A stretch of DNA of 64,000 bases from Edaphobacter aggregans DSM 19364 (GTDB lineage: Bacteria > Acidobacteriota > Terriglobia > Terriglobales > Acidobacteriaceae). The stretch lies in the NCBI RefSeq assembly GCF_000745965.1, contig NZ_JQKI01000019.1, positions 1-64,000 on the forward strand, in the 5' to 3' direction. The translations under genes were made by a program, and so were the position numbers. Under the pieces are notes generated by a model that saw only the letters and a program-made list of their open reading frames with translations, did not search any database and was not told where the DNA came from. Of the stretch, positions 34,770 to 46,083 are shown piece after piece; within the stretch, counting starts at the first letter, position 1; each line of letters opens with the position of its first letter.

Positions 34770-34776
34770 GTTCTTG

Positions 34777-35235
34777 CTACTTTTTCTTGAGGAGGGCGAG
34801 GACCTCTTCGGCGTGGCCTTCGGGTTTCACTTCCTCGAAGGTGTGGATGAGGCGCTGGTCGGGACCGATGAGGTAGGTGGTGCGCTTGACGCCTTTGACG
34901 AGCTTGCCGTACATGTTCTTGGGCTTGATGAGGTCGTAGCGGTTGATGAGGGTCATCTCGTCGTCGGCGAGTAGGTCGTAGGGGAGGTCGAACTTGTCTC
35001 TGAATTTTTTCTGCGCGGCTACGGTGTCGCGGGAGATGCCGAGGACGACGATGCCTTCTTTTTTGAATTTGGTGAAGGCGTCGCGGAAGCCGCAGGACTC
35101 AATGGTGCAGCCGGGGGTGTCGGCGCGGGGGTAGAAGAAGAGGACTACGGGCGAGCCCTTGAAGTCGGAGAGGGAGATGTCTTTGTTGTCCTGGTTTTTC
35201 AGGGTGAAGTCTTCTACGATGTCGCCGGTTTGCAT
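34777..35235 (-). CDS. bcp: Bcp-type thioredoxin-dependent peroxiredoxin
   Basis: The product has 152 residues. It reduces hydrogen peroxide and organic hydroperoxides. The peroxidatic Cys43 is in PRADTPGCT and the likely resolving Cys48 follows in ESCGFRDAF, the usual atypical two-Cys PrxQ/Bcp pattern. The C-terminus is KPEGHAEEVLALLKKK. ATG 35235 follows GGAGG about 10 nt upstream. It is a single cytoplasmic gene with a divergent neighbour. Confidence 0.93.
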   Translation of the reverse strand: MQTGDIVEDFTLKNQDNKDISLSDFKGSPVVLFFYPRADTPGCTIESCGFRDAFTKFKKEGIVVLGISRDTVAAQKKFRDKFDLPYDLLADDEMTLINRYDLIKPKNMYGKLVKGVKRTTYLIGPDQRLIHTFEEVKPEGHAEEVLALLKKK

Positions 35236-35342
35236 GGGGGTGTGTCCTCCTGCGAACGTTGCAAGTGTGGTCCGTTCGTCGCCATTGTCTAAAATACCAG
35301 CATTCGAAAGCTGTACTTTTGTGCGAGTGGGTGGAGAGACCG

Positions 35343-36458
35343 TTGCGTCTGCTATCTTTGCTGGCCGTTTTCCTCGTGCTGGAGAGCTCCGGGTGGGCGC
35401 AGGCTCCGGGAGCGGTGACCGGGCATCTGTACTGCGAGGACACGCATACGCCATGCCGGTTCGTTTCCGTGACGATCCAGGCTGTGCCTTCGAAGACCGC
35501 CGGCAAGCCGCCGGCGCGCGACAAGAGCCAGAGCTACTCCGCGATGACGGATATGGAGGGAGCCTACCAGATCAACGACGTCGCGCCGGGAGAGTACTAC
35601 ATTCTCGCGCATGTGGCAGGCTACATCACGCCGTATGACATCGTGGTGAACGAGTCGAAGGAGACGCCGGCGGCGGATTCGCCGATGCTGGAGTACGCGC
35701 TCAACAAGGTGACGGTGGATGAGGGGCAAACGGTGGTGTCGAACCTGACGATGAGCCGGGGCGCGGCGATCGAAGGCGTGGTTCGGTATGAGGATGGTGC
35801 GCCGGCGATCAACGTCACGGTGCATCTGCTGCGAAGGATTTCAGAAGGAAGGTGGAAGGAGTACCTGAACAGCTCAGGCAACGGGCCGCTGGCACCGCTG
35901 GGATTGGGTGACCGATTTACCGATGATAGAGGCAGATTTTATTTTCCTGGTCTGCCTCCCGGGGTTTACACGGTGGAGGCCAGTTTGCGGGAGTACGCAC
36001 TTCTGCCGAGAGGTATTACAGGAAAGCAGTCGCTTGATGTGAGGGTTACGAAGGGCGATGCGCTGAAGGTCTATTTCGGCAATAAGTGCTGGGAGCGCGA
36101 GGCGGTGCCGATGGAGCTGCGTGACGGTGAGGTTCGCTCCGGGGCGGATATCGAGATCCCGTCGAGCAAGCTGCATGCGCTTCGGGGAACGGTGACGGCA
36201 CGGACGGATGGCAGTTTGATCCGGCATGGGAGAGTGAGACTCCTGGATCCGAACGACAAGGTGGTCCTACGGGAGACGGAGACTGGGGAGGACGGGATGT
36301 TTGTCTTCCACTACGTCGTGGGAGGTAGTTATCTGATCGAGATCACGGCTACGGCACAGAAGGGAGCGACGACATACGAGCCGATGACCTCGCCGCTGAT
36401 GGTGGAGCGGGATGAGAGTGGGCTTACGTATGCCGTGTCAGCATCTCGTGAACACTGA
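35343..36458 (+). CDS. Secreted protein with carboxypeptidase regulatory-like domains (paralogue B)
   Basis: The product has 371 residues with a signal peptide (to about SSGWAQAPG). The three-domain layout matches the gene at 31682: VTGHLYCEDTHTPCRFVSVT, NDVAPGEYYILAHVAGYITP, a second domain with RGAAIEGVVRYEDGAP, and a third with LHALRGTVTARTDGS. The start is TTG 35343, with GGAGAG 4-10 nt upstream; the paralogue also begins with TTG-CG. The function is unknown, perhaps envelope or extracellular binding. Its stop codon lies in the loop of an 11-bp hairpin. Confidence 0.72.
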   Translation: MRLLSLLAVFLVLESSGWAQAPGAVTGHLYCEDTHTPCRFVSVTIQAVPSKTAGKPPARDKSQSYSAMTDMEGAYQINDVAPGEYYILAHVAGYITPYDIVVNESKETPAADSPMLEYALNKVTVDEGQTVVSNLTMSRGAAIEGVVRYEDGAPAINVTVHLLRRISEGRWKEYLNSSGNGPLAPLGLGDRFTDDRGRFYFPGLPPGVYTVEASLREYALLPRGITGKQSLDVRVTKGDALKVYFGNKCWEREAVPMELRDGEVRSGADIEIPSSKLHALRGTVTARTDGSLIRHGRVRLLDPNDKVVLRETETGEDGMFVFHYVVGGSYLIEITATAQKGATTYEPMTSPLMVERDESGLTYAVSASREH

Positions 36459-36469
36459 CACGAGATGCT
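36440..36469. terminator. Hairpin enclosing the stop codon of the 35343 gene
   Basis: AGCATCTCGTG (36440-36450) and CACGAGATGCT (36459-36469) form a perfect 11-bp stem with an 8-nt loop, AACACTGA, that contains the TGA stop. There is no T tract after it. It may slow RNA decay or help release polymerase between the convergent genes. The rest of the gap to 36625 shows nothing. Confidence 0.5.
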
Positions 36470-36625
36470 ATTGAGCACTGGCTCCGATCGTCGCGAAAGT
36501 TCTTGGACTAGGTCGCCGGGGTTCATGTGGTTTCCTTGCGGTGTTTGAACTGCAGTTTATCGCTGACACCAAGTTCACGAAAAATCGGACTTTTCCGGAC
36601 TCGAATCATCGATGATTTTGCCTCG

Positions 36626-37612
36626 CTATGGATGAGGCGAAGGGCAGTTCAGCATGAAGCCAATCTTAGCTTGCTCGTGACGGACATCCGAGGATGGAGG
36701 AAACTGCCACTTAGAAATTGCCTCGGTGACGGAATTCCTAAACATTTCGGGTCCGCTGTTGTAAGAGACTTTCTCCACTTTTCCAGTAGGCGAGAGGTCA
36801 AATGAAACGTTGACCTCTCCCTCAACGTGAGCTGCTCTGGCGATCGGAGGGTATTGCGGCACCTCTGCGGAGACTGGAGGAACAGGTGTCGCACTGAGTA
36901 GATGAACTGGTGGCAAGCGGGAAGCCTCCTGAGATTCGCGATAGAGTTCAGACAGCTTTTTGTTGGAATCGAAAAGGCCGTCGTACTCGCCGTTCTTGAG
37001 TGCTGTAAGCATTGCTGCGTCTAAGGCGATGGACGATTCTGGCTTAGGAGCGCCGAGTGAAAATGCTGGTTTGTCCATAACGCCTGGACTCAATTTGTCG
37101 TCAAGCTGACTGAGCACCGCCATAGTCCATGAGGTGTTGGGAGGTGTATTTGGCGAGCGATCAAACAGATCTTTATCAAGGATGGCCATACGAATCCGTC
37201 GCTCGGCACCCTTGCAGCTCACGTTCAGTGTAACGTTCACTCCACTGAAGACTAAGCAGTGCTTGCAACGTTTTCGTTCTTGTCGGAGAGCCTTCTCCGG
37301 AATCCCGCATGGATTTTTCCCAAGCAGAAGTTCTTTTAGCGATTTATGTATGGTTGTCGCTTCAGTTTCAACAGACGGCGGCTGAACGCATGCATTCCCC
37401 GCAGGAGTAACAATCATCCGTTTGACTTCGGTGTCAGCTCCCTGGTCTTCGAGCGACAAAACCTCGTAGAAATCGAATGGCGGCCCAAAATCGAAGAAAG
37501 TGAGCCGTGCAAATAGGAGCTGTTTGGGGAAATCGGCTTGATTTCCCTGAGCCATACCTAGGCCAGAAGTCAGAAAAACGATAAAGACAAAAGCAACTAC
37601 CTTTTGCATCAT
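36626..37612 (-). CDS. Secreted TonB C-terminal-domain protein
   Basis: The product has 328 residues with a signal peptide (MMQKVVAFVFIVFLTSGLGM, ending near AQG). A domain of about 220 residues of unknown fold contains a Cys-rich stretch, KRCKHCLVF. The TonB_C domain is at about 250-325 (VPQYPPIARAAHVEGEVNVS, then AISKWQFPP). It has no membrane anchor. The layout parallels the 28259 gene, so both may belong to one secreted family. ATG 37612 is chosen over a TTG at 37636. GC is lower here than in neighbouring genes, a hint of foreign origin. Confidence 0.7.
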   Translation of the reverse strand: MMQKVVAFVFIVFLTSGLGMAQGNQADFPKQLLFARLTFFDFGPPFDFYEVLSLEDQGADTEVKRMIVTPAGNACVQPPSVETEATTIHKSLKELLLGKNPCGIPEKALRQERKRCKHCLVFSGVNVTLNVSCKGAERRIRMAILDKDLFDRSPNTPPNTSWTMAVLSQLDDKLSPGVMDKPAFSLGAPKPESSIALDAAMLTALKNGEYDGLFDSNKKLSELYRESQEASRLPPVHLLSATPVPPVSAEVPQYPPIARAAHVEGEVNVSFDLSPTGKVEKVSYNSGPEMFRNSVTEAISKWQFPPSSDVRHEQAKIGFMLNCPSPHP

Positions 37613-37666
37613 CGTCGAGGTATATGCAAGGAACAAGCCCTGCTATCTAAACCCGAAAGCAACGCC

Positions 37667-38656
37667 TCAGTTAAGTAATGCAAGAGTTTTTTCGAGCGAC
37701 GCTGAGTCCTCGACGTTGAGGGTGGGGATGGTGGAGTCTTTGCCGAGGATCTGGCGGTTGAGGCCGGAGAGGACTTTGCCGGGGCCTACTTCGATGAAGT
37801 GGGTGGGGCTTTGGGCGGCGAGTAGCTGGATGCACTCGACCCAGCGGACGGAGCCAGTGACCTGGCGGATGAGGCAGTCGCGGGCGTCTTCGGAGCGGGT
37901 GACGAGGCGGGCGTCTACGTTGGCGGCGATGGGGCGGGCGGGGTTGGTGAAGGCGAGGACGGCGAGGTCCTTGGCGAGGGCGTCCTGCGCGGGCTGCATG
38001 AGGGCGCAGTGGAAGGGGGCGCTCACGGGGAGCATGACGGTGCGTTTTGCTCCGGCCTGTTTGCAGAGGTCGGCGGCGAGGTGGACGGCGCCCTCGGAGC
38101 CGGAGATGACGGTCTGGTCGGGGGAGTTGAGGTTGGCGGGGGAGACGACGGCGCATTTGGGGTCGAAGAACTTGGCGTCGGAGGTGGTGGGGAGCGGGGT
38201 GAGCAGGTCGCAGGCCTGGCCGCAGATCTCGGCGATGAGATTGGCGGGGAGGCCGAGGATGGCGGCCATGGCTCCCTTACCGGCGGGGACGGCCTGCTGC
38301 ATGTAGCGGCCGCGGTCGCGGACGGTGCGGACGGCATCGGCGAAGTTGAGGGTTCCGGCGGCGACGTAGGCGGAGTACTCGCCGAGGGAGTGGCCGGCGG
38401 CGAAGGCGGGGAAGATGCCTTTTTCAGCGAGCACGCGGGAGGCGGCGACGGAGACGGTGAGGATGGCGGGCTGGGTGTGCTCGGTCAGCTTGAGCTGGTC
38501 CTCGGGACCCTCGAAGATGAGTTTGGAGAGGGGGAAGCCGAGGGCGGCGTCGGCCTCGAAGAAGATGAGGCGGGCGACGGGGTGGTTGTCGTAGAGGTCG
38601 CGGCCCATGCCTACGGTCTGCGAGCCCTGGCCGGGGAAGAGGAAGACTGGTTTCAT
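37667..38656 (-). CDS. fabD: Malonyl-CoA:acyl-carrier-protein transacylase
   Basis: The product has 329 residues. It loads malonyl groups from CoA onto ACP for fatty-acid synthesis. FLFPGQGSQTVGMG starts the protein, the nucleophile Ser90 lies in AAGHSLGEYSA, and VSAPFHCALM carries the catalytic His. The C-terminal FIEVGPGKVLSGLNRQI is typical. It is cytoplasmic. No other fab genes are adjacent, which is unusual because fabD often sits with fabH/fabG/acpP. Confidence 0.93.
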   Translation of the reverse strand: MKPVFLFPGQGSQTVGMGRDLYDNHPVARLIFFEADAALGFPLSKLIFEGPEDQLKLTEHTQPAILTVSVAASRVLAEKGIFPAFAAGHSLGEYSAYVAAGTLNFADAVRTVRDRGRYMQQAVPAGKGAMAAILGLPANLIAEICGQACDLLTPLPTTSDAKFFDPKCAVVSPANLNSPDQTVISGSEGAVHLAADLCKQAGAKRTVMLPVSAPFHCALMQPAQDALAKDLAVLAFTNPARPIAANVDARLVTRSEDARDCLIRQVTGSVRWVECIQLLAAQSPTHFIEVGPGKVLSGLNRQILGKDSTIPTLNVEDSASLEKTLALLN

Positions 38657-38719
38657 GTCGCTGACTATCGTAAATGAAATGGGAGAGCGGGCCGGGCGGT
38701 GGGGGCTCAGGGCTAGGGG

Positions 38720-39538
38720 CTAGGGGCGCTGTCCTCGCGCCGACCAGAGGATGGGCGAGGGCATCATGAAGGCGGGATCATCGAGAGCTGCGAGGTCCTG
38801 CTCGAACTGCTGCGCGGTGATGTAGCCGAAGTGAATCATGTCTTCGCCGAGCTGCTGGTAGTTTGCGCGGAGGATTGCGACGCCGGGAGATCCGGCGGAC
38901 CAGACGGATGTCATGCCCTCTGCGGCGACGTGGACGAGGCCGAGCGCACGCAGATGGGCGAAGAGGCGGCGGCCGAAGCGGTGATCGACGCCGCGCTGCT
39001 CCATGACGCGAAGCATGCCGTCGAAGGTGCTGGAGCGAACCTCTCCGGGAAACGAGGCTGGGTCGGGAGCGAGGGAGATGTCGATCTCTTCGTCGATGAG
39101 CCAGCCGCCGGGACGGAGAGCGGTGGCCATGCGGGCGAGCGCGGCGGCGCGGTCGGGGATGTGGGTGAGGACGAGACGGGCGTGCACGAGATCGAAGGCG
39201 GCCTCGGGCAGGGGGTCGGTGACGATGTTGTGGCGCAGCACCTGAGTGTTCGGGAGATCGAGGGATTCAAGGAAGCGGGGGTCGATATCAGTGATGAGGA
39301 GACGGCCGGAGGGGGCGATGCGGGCGGCGAGCCAGGATGCGACGGAGCCGCCGCCTGCGCCTACTTCAAGACAGTGCCAGCCGGGCGCGACGCCGACGTC
39401 TTCGAGGTGACGGATGGTTGCCGGGTCGAAGGCTTCGGCGAGGGCCTGGAAGCGTGAGGATGCCTCTTTGGCGGCGTTGTCGAGAGCGTAGGACAAGTCT
39501 GCGAGGGGTTGGTTGCTACGTTCCGGAGAGTGTTCCAT
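38720..39538 (-). CDS. SAM-dependent methyltransferase
   Basis: The product has 272 residues. A class I methyltransferase fold is shown by WHCLEVGAGGGSVASWLA (motif I, about 55-72), LITDIDPRFLE (motif II), FDLVHARLVLTHIPD and LRPGGWLIDEE. The C-terminal part probably binds substrate, which cannot be predicted. ATG 39538 follows GGGAGGGACGT. It is upstream of fabD in the same direction, with a 63-bp gap; cotranscription is possible, but no functional link is evident. Confidence 0.85.
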   Translation of the reverse strand: MEHSPERSNQPLADLSYALDNAAKEASSRFQALAEAFDPATIRHLEDVGVAPGWHCLEVGAGGGSVASWLAARIAPSGRLLITDIDPRFLESLDLPNTQVLRHNIVTDPLPEAAFDLVHARLVLTHIPDRAAALARMATALRPGGWLIDEEIDISLAPDPASFPGEVRSSTFDGMLRVMEQRGVDHRFGRRLFAHLRALGLVHVAAEGMTSVWSAGSPGVAILRANYQQLGEDMIHFGYITAQQFEQDLAALDDPAFMMPSPILWSARGQRP

Positions 39539-39585
39539 ACGTCCCTCCCGATCATGAAGACTCATGGCCTGTAAGGACAAACCAC

Positions 39586-39638
39586 AGATCCTTCGACTGC
39601 GTTGACGCTACGCGTCAAACTCCGCTCAGGATGACACA
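39586..39638. repeat. Mosaic repeat, module e with inner palindrome
   Basis: The module has the ATCCTTCGACT...CTCCGCTCAGGATGACA frame of module e. Its middle is replaced by the near-palindrome GTTGACGCTACGCGTCAAAC. This shows that the module core varies while the edges are kept. Confidence 0.65.
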
Positions 39639-39817
39639 TCTTGGTAACACGCAGATTGTTGTCAGACCGTAGAGCTGAGGCCAGGGGGTGGCGTGTTTGT
39701 ACATCCGGTGACTTGGGCTTGCGCTGCACCTCGCTCTGATTGACGCTGTTGTTTTGACGGGCCTATGATGCCAGTCCTCGGCCACAGGGACCCGTTTTTT
39801 TAGAGTGAGGTGCGGAT

Positions 39818-40357
39818 ATGAGACGACTATTCGTCCGTGTGGTGCTGTCGGCAGTTCTGGCCGGCTTCACGGCTTCGGCGCTGGCCCAGGAGACGCCGAA
39901 GCCTGCTCTGGAACTGAAGAAACTTGACTCCTTCGTTGGGAGCTGGAAGGTGGAGGGAGAGATGAAACCGGGTCCGATGGGACCGGGAGGCAAGATCTCG
40001 GGAAGCGACACGTGGGGATGGATGGCGGGCAACTTCTTCCTGGTGAACCACTCGAAGTTTGAGGCTGCAGGGATGGGCGCGGGGTCGGCTACGGCCTTCA
40101 TGGGCTACGACACGGACAAGAAGGTGTACACGTATGACGAGTTCAACAGCATGGGTGAGACCGTCCACTCGACGGGCACGGTTGAGGGTGATACATGGAC
40201 ATGGCTTGGCGACACGAAGATGGGCCCGCAGAGGATGAAGGGACGTTTCACGGTGGTGATCCAGTCGCCGACGTCGCATAGCTTCAAGTTCGAGGTGTCG
40301 CAGGATGGAAGCACGTGGAGCACGGTGATGGAGGGGAAGGCGACGAAGGTAAAGTGA
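39818..40357 (+). CDS. Secreted DUF1579-family protein
   Basis: The product has 179 residues with a signal peptide (to about ASALAQ). The body has LDSFVGSWKVEGEMK, a Gly/Met/Pro-rich loop, SDTWGWMAGNFFLVNHSKF and GYDTDKKVYTYDEFNSMGE, all features of DUF1579 (calycin-like, function unknown). It should be periplasmic. GAGTGAGG precedes the ATG. It is a single gene; the 509 gene may be a distant relative. Confidence 0.75.
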   Translation: MRRLFVRVVLSAVLAGFTASALAQETPKPALELKKLDSFVGSWKVEGEMKPGPMGPGGKISGSDTWGWMAGNFFLVNHSKFEAAGMGAGSATAFMGYDTDKKVYTYDEFNSMGETVHSTGTVEGDTWTWLGDTKMGPQRMKGRFTVVIQSPTSHSFKFEVSQDGSTWSTVMEGKATKVK

Positions 40358-40447
40358 GGAAAGGGCTTAGTTCTGTGGCGTGTTTTGCATATGGATTGGC
40401 GTGTTTTGACTATCAGGCAGCTCCACCGGAGGTCTAGAGTAGAGCCC

Positions 40448-41509
40448 ATGCCGAACGCGAAAGCTTACTCCGCTGCCAGTCCTACATCGCCGCTTGCTTC
40501 TTCTACGATCGCGCGGCGCGATCCAACCCCCGAGGATGTGCAGATCGAGATTCTGTACTGCGGCATCTGTCATTCGGACCTGCATCAGGTGCGGAACGAG
40601 TGGAAGGAGGTGTTTGCGACGGTGTATCCCTGCGTGCCGGGTCACGAGATTGTGGGCCGGGTAACGAAGGTGGGCTCGAAGGTGACGAAGTTCAAGGTGG
40701 GCGACCTTGCGGCTGTGGGCTGCCTGGTGGACTCCGACGGCACCTGTCCGGATTGCAAGGAGGGCCTGGAGCAGTTCTGCCCGAACTTCACGCTGACGTA
40801 CAACGCTCCGGACAAGCATCTGGGTGGCGTGACGTATGGGGGCTACTCGGAGAGCATTGTCGTTCGCGAGAAGTTTGTGCTGAAGGTTCCGGGCAACCTG
40901 AACCTGGCGGGCGTGGCTCCGCTGCTCTGCGCGGGGATTACGACGTACTCGCCGCTCAGGCACTGGGGAGTGGGGCCGGGCAAGAAGGTGGGGATCGTCG
41001 GACTGGGCGGATTGGGGCACATGGGCGTGAAGCTTGCCCATGCGATGGGAGCGCACGTGGTGGTGTTTACGACTTCGCCGAACAAGAAGGACGATGCGCT
41101 GCGGCTGTGTGCGAATGAGGTCGTGATTTCGAAGAACGCGGATGAGATGAAGAAGCATATCGGAAGCTTCGACTTCATCCTGGATGCGGTTTCGGCGGAC
41201 CACGACATCAATGCGTATCTGCAGCTGCTGAAGCGCGATGGCAACCTGACGCTGGTGGGGGCTCCGGAGAAGCCGGTGCAGGTGGCGGCGTTCAACCTGC
41301 TGTTCGGGCGCAAGAGCCTTTCGGGCTCGCCGATCGGCGGGCTGAAGGAGACGCAGGAGATGCTGGACTTCTGTGGTGAGAAGGGGATCACGTCGGACAT
41401 CGAGCTGATTCCGATCCAGAAGGTGAACGAGGCGTATGAGCGGCTGCTGAAGAGCGACGTGAAGTACCGGTTCGTGATCGACATGGCCAGCCTGAAGGCC
41501 GAGGCGTAA
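40448..41509 (+). CDS. Zinc-dependent NAD(P) alcohol dehydrogenase, cinnamyl-alcohol/YahK type
   Basis: The product has 353 residues. Catalytic zinc ligands are Cys38 in CGICHSDLH and His66-Glu67 in GHEIVG. Structural zinc cysteines lie in GTCPDCKEGLEQFC. The nucleotide site is GIVGLGGLGHMGVK. This medium-chain dehydrogenase group reduces aldehydes to alcohols, usually with NADPH, and its members act broadly on aliphatic and aromatic aldehydes. ATG 40448 gives the family N-terminus. An AraC-type regulator gene follows and may control it. Confidence 0.9.
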   Translation: MPNAKAYSAASPTSPLASSTIARRDPTPEDVQIEILYCGICHSDLHQVRNEWKEVFATVYPCVPGHEIVGRVTKVGSKVTKFKVGDLAAVGCLVDSDGTCPDCKEGLEQFCPNFTLTYNAPDKHLGGVTYGGYSESIVVREKFVLKVPGNLNLAGVAPLLCAGITTYSPLRHWGVGPGKKVGIVGLGGLGHMGVKLAHAMGAHVVVFTTSPNKKDDALRLCANEVVISKNADEMKKHIGSFDFILDAVSADHDINAYLQLLKRDGNLTLVGAPEKPVQVAAFNLLFGRKSLSGSPIGGLKETQEMLDFCGEKGITSDIELIPIQKVNEAYERLLKSDVKYRFVIDMASLKAEA

Positions 41510-41556
41510 GAAAGGTCGAGACCTCGGCGGCAGGAGCCGCATCTGGATAGATGGGA

Positions 41557-41593
41557 CTTGCGGCACGGCTTCGGGCCGTGCCGCAAGAGTTTT
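41557..41593 (+). terminator. Strong hairpin with T run directly before the AraC start
   Basis: CTTGCGGCACGGC (41557-41569) pairs perfectly with GCCGTGCCGCAAG (41575-41587) around the loop TTCGG, followed by AGTTTTGT. It looks like a classic terminator for the alcohol dehydrogenase gene. The ATG at 41596 lies 3 nt after the T run, so the hairpin may also regulate entry into the AraC gene. Confidence 0.7.
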
Positions 41594-41595
41594 GT

Positions 41596-42621
41596 ATGGG
41601 GATGTCACGAGCGATGAGTAAGCACTTCCGGGTTCCGAATCGGATTATTGCGAAGCTGAAGGAGTCCGGGGTTCGCGTGCCGGAGGTGCTGCGGCGTGCC
41701 GGTCTGCCGGCAGGGCTGTTCGACCAGACGAAGGTGCTGGTGACGACCGAGGAGCTGTTTGCGCTGTGGCGGGGGATCGGCGAGGTGAGCCGGGATCCGG
41801 CGATCGGCCTGTTGTTGGGCACGGAGAGCAGGCCGGAGAAGTACGATCCGGTGGGGCTGGCGGCGCTCTCGGCGGAGAGCTTCGGCGAGGCGGTGCGGCA
41901 GGTGGGACGGTATAAGGAGACGACGTGTCCGGAGGAGATTCTGACGGAGACGAGCGACGGGGAGTGGAGCATACAGTTCCGATGGCTGCTGGCGGAGGAG
42001 CCGGAGCCGGAGATTCTGGTGGATTTCTGCTTTGCGTGGGTGCTTTCGCTGGCGCGGCATGGCACGGGGGAGCGGATCTCGCCGGTGCGGGTGGAGGTGG
42101 TGCAGCGGCGGGCAAACGCGAAGGTGCTGGAGAGGCACTTTGGCTGCGAGGTGGTGATGGGGGCGAGCCGGAATGCGCTGGTGTTTCGCGCGGAGGACGT
42201 GGAGCGGAGGTTTGTGACGCGCAATGCGGATCTGCTGGCGATGCTGGCTCCGCAGCTGGATGAGGAGCTGAAGCGGCAGAGGGGGCAGGAGAGCTTTCCG
42301 GAGCAGGTGCGGGCGGCGATTCAGCGCAGGCTGACGGGGCGAAGGCCGAAGATGCTGGAGGTGGCTCGCGAGCTAAGGATGAGCGCGCGGACGTTGCAGC
42401 GGCGGCTGCAGGAGAGCGGGAGGAGCTTTCAGCAGATGCTGGAGGAGGCTCGGCATGAGCTGGCGCGGCACTATCTGGCGTACTCGCCGCTGGAGCTGAA
42501 CGAGACGGCTTATCTGTTGGGGTATGAAGACTCGAGCTCGTTTGTGAGGGCGTTTCGCGGGTGGGAGGGGGTTCCTCCGGCGCATTGGCGGGAGGCTCGG
42601 CGGGAGCGGATGGCTTCGTAA
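41596..42621 (+). CDS. AraC-family transcriptional regulator
   Basis: The product has 341 residues. The N-terminal 190 residues resemble the AraC arabinose-binding-like domain (PF12625 type: VPEVLRRAGLPAGLFDQTKV). The C-terminal pair of helix-turn-helix units is clear: MLEVARELRMSARTLQRRLQ, then LNETAYLLGYEDSSSFVRAF followed by RGWEGVPPAHWR. It probably regulates the adjacent dehydrogenase or genes of aldehyde metabolism. Possible starts are ATG 41596, 41602 and 41614; none has a good ribosome site, and the first lies next to a terminator hairpin. Confidence 0.85.
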   Translation: MGMSRAMSKHFRVPNRIIAKLKESGVRVPEVLRRAGLPAGLFDQTKVLVTTEELFALWRGIGEVSRDPAIGLLLGTESRPEKYDPVGLAALSAESFGEAVRQVGRYKETTCPEEILTETSDGEWSIQFRWLLAEEPEPEILVDFCFAWVLSLARHGTGERISPVRVEVVQRRANAKVLERHFGCEVVMGASRNALVFRAEDVERRFVTRNADLLAMLAPQLDEELKRQRGQESFPEQVRAAIQRRLTGRRPKMLEVARELRMSARTLQRRLQESGRSFQQMLEEARHELARHYLAYSPLELNETAYLLGYEDSSSFVRAFRGWEGVPPAHWREARRERMAS

Positions 42622-42654
42622 GTCGAGCAGGGTCTTCGTTCTCAATTAAGAGAG

Positions 42655-42910
42655 GCGTGCCCCAGGGGCTGAAAGCCTCCCTTTTTTTGCCTGCATGAGC
42701 GGGCCAAGCCTGAAGGCTTGGCGTACCCCGAGGCGGTTCGAGCTTCGCTCGAATGAACCCACATCTCAAAATCGAGATGTGGGGCACCCGGCCGCGATTT
42801 GGCGCGGCCGCAAAATGCGGGTCCTTCGACTCCGCTGCGCTTCGCTCACGATGACAGATTTTGTTCAGCCCCGCTGCGCTTCGCTCGGGATGACAGATTT
42901 TTTTGCGGGT
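42655..42910. repeat. Full mosaic repeat block (modules a-e, e duplicated)
   Basis: This is the most complete copy. In order it holds: a (CCCCAGGGGCTGAAAGCC), b (GGGCCAAGCCTGAAGGCTTG), and c (TTCGAGCTTCGCTCGAA, then ACATCTC with GAGATGT arms and GGGGCACCC). Module d follows (GGCCGCGATTTGGCGCGGCC), then e (GGTCCTTCGACTCCGCTGCG to GATGACAG) and a second partial e. It fills the gap between the AraC gene and the convergent GGDEF gene. No gene is present. Confidence 0.8.
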
Positions 42911-42924
42911 CGAGGGGATGCAGA

Positions 42925-45934
<3,010 letters not shown>

Positions 45935-46083
45935 CGGAGATCACCCGCACATTGCCTCGATGACACGAACTCCGCGACGGACGGCGAGGTCCGGCGGCAT
46001 GGCTTGGAGGCTTTGGTGTTTCTTTAAGTTAGACGAAGCGTGCGGGGTTGCGGGTAGGGGGCTAACTCATCGTGAGCCAAAGG

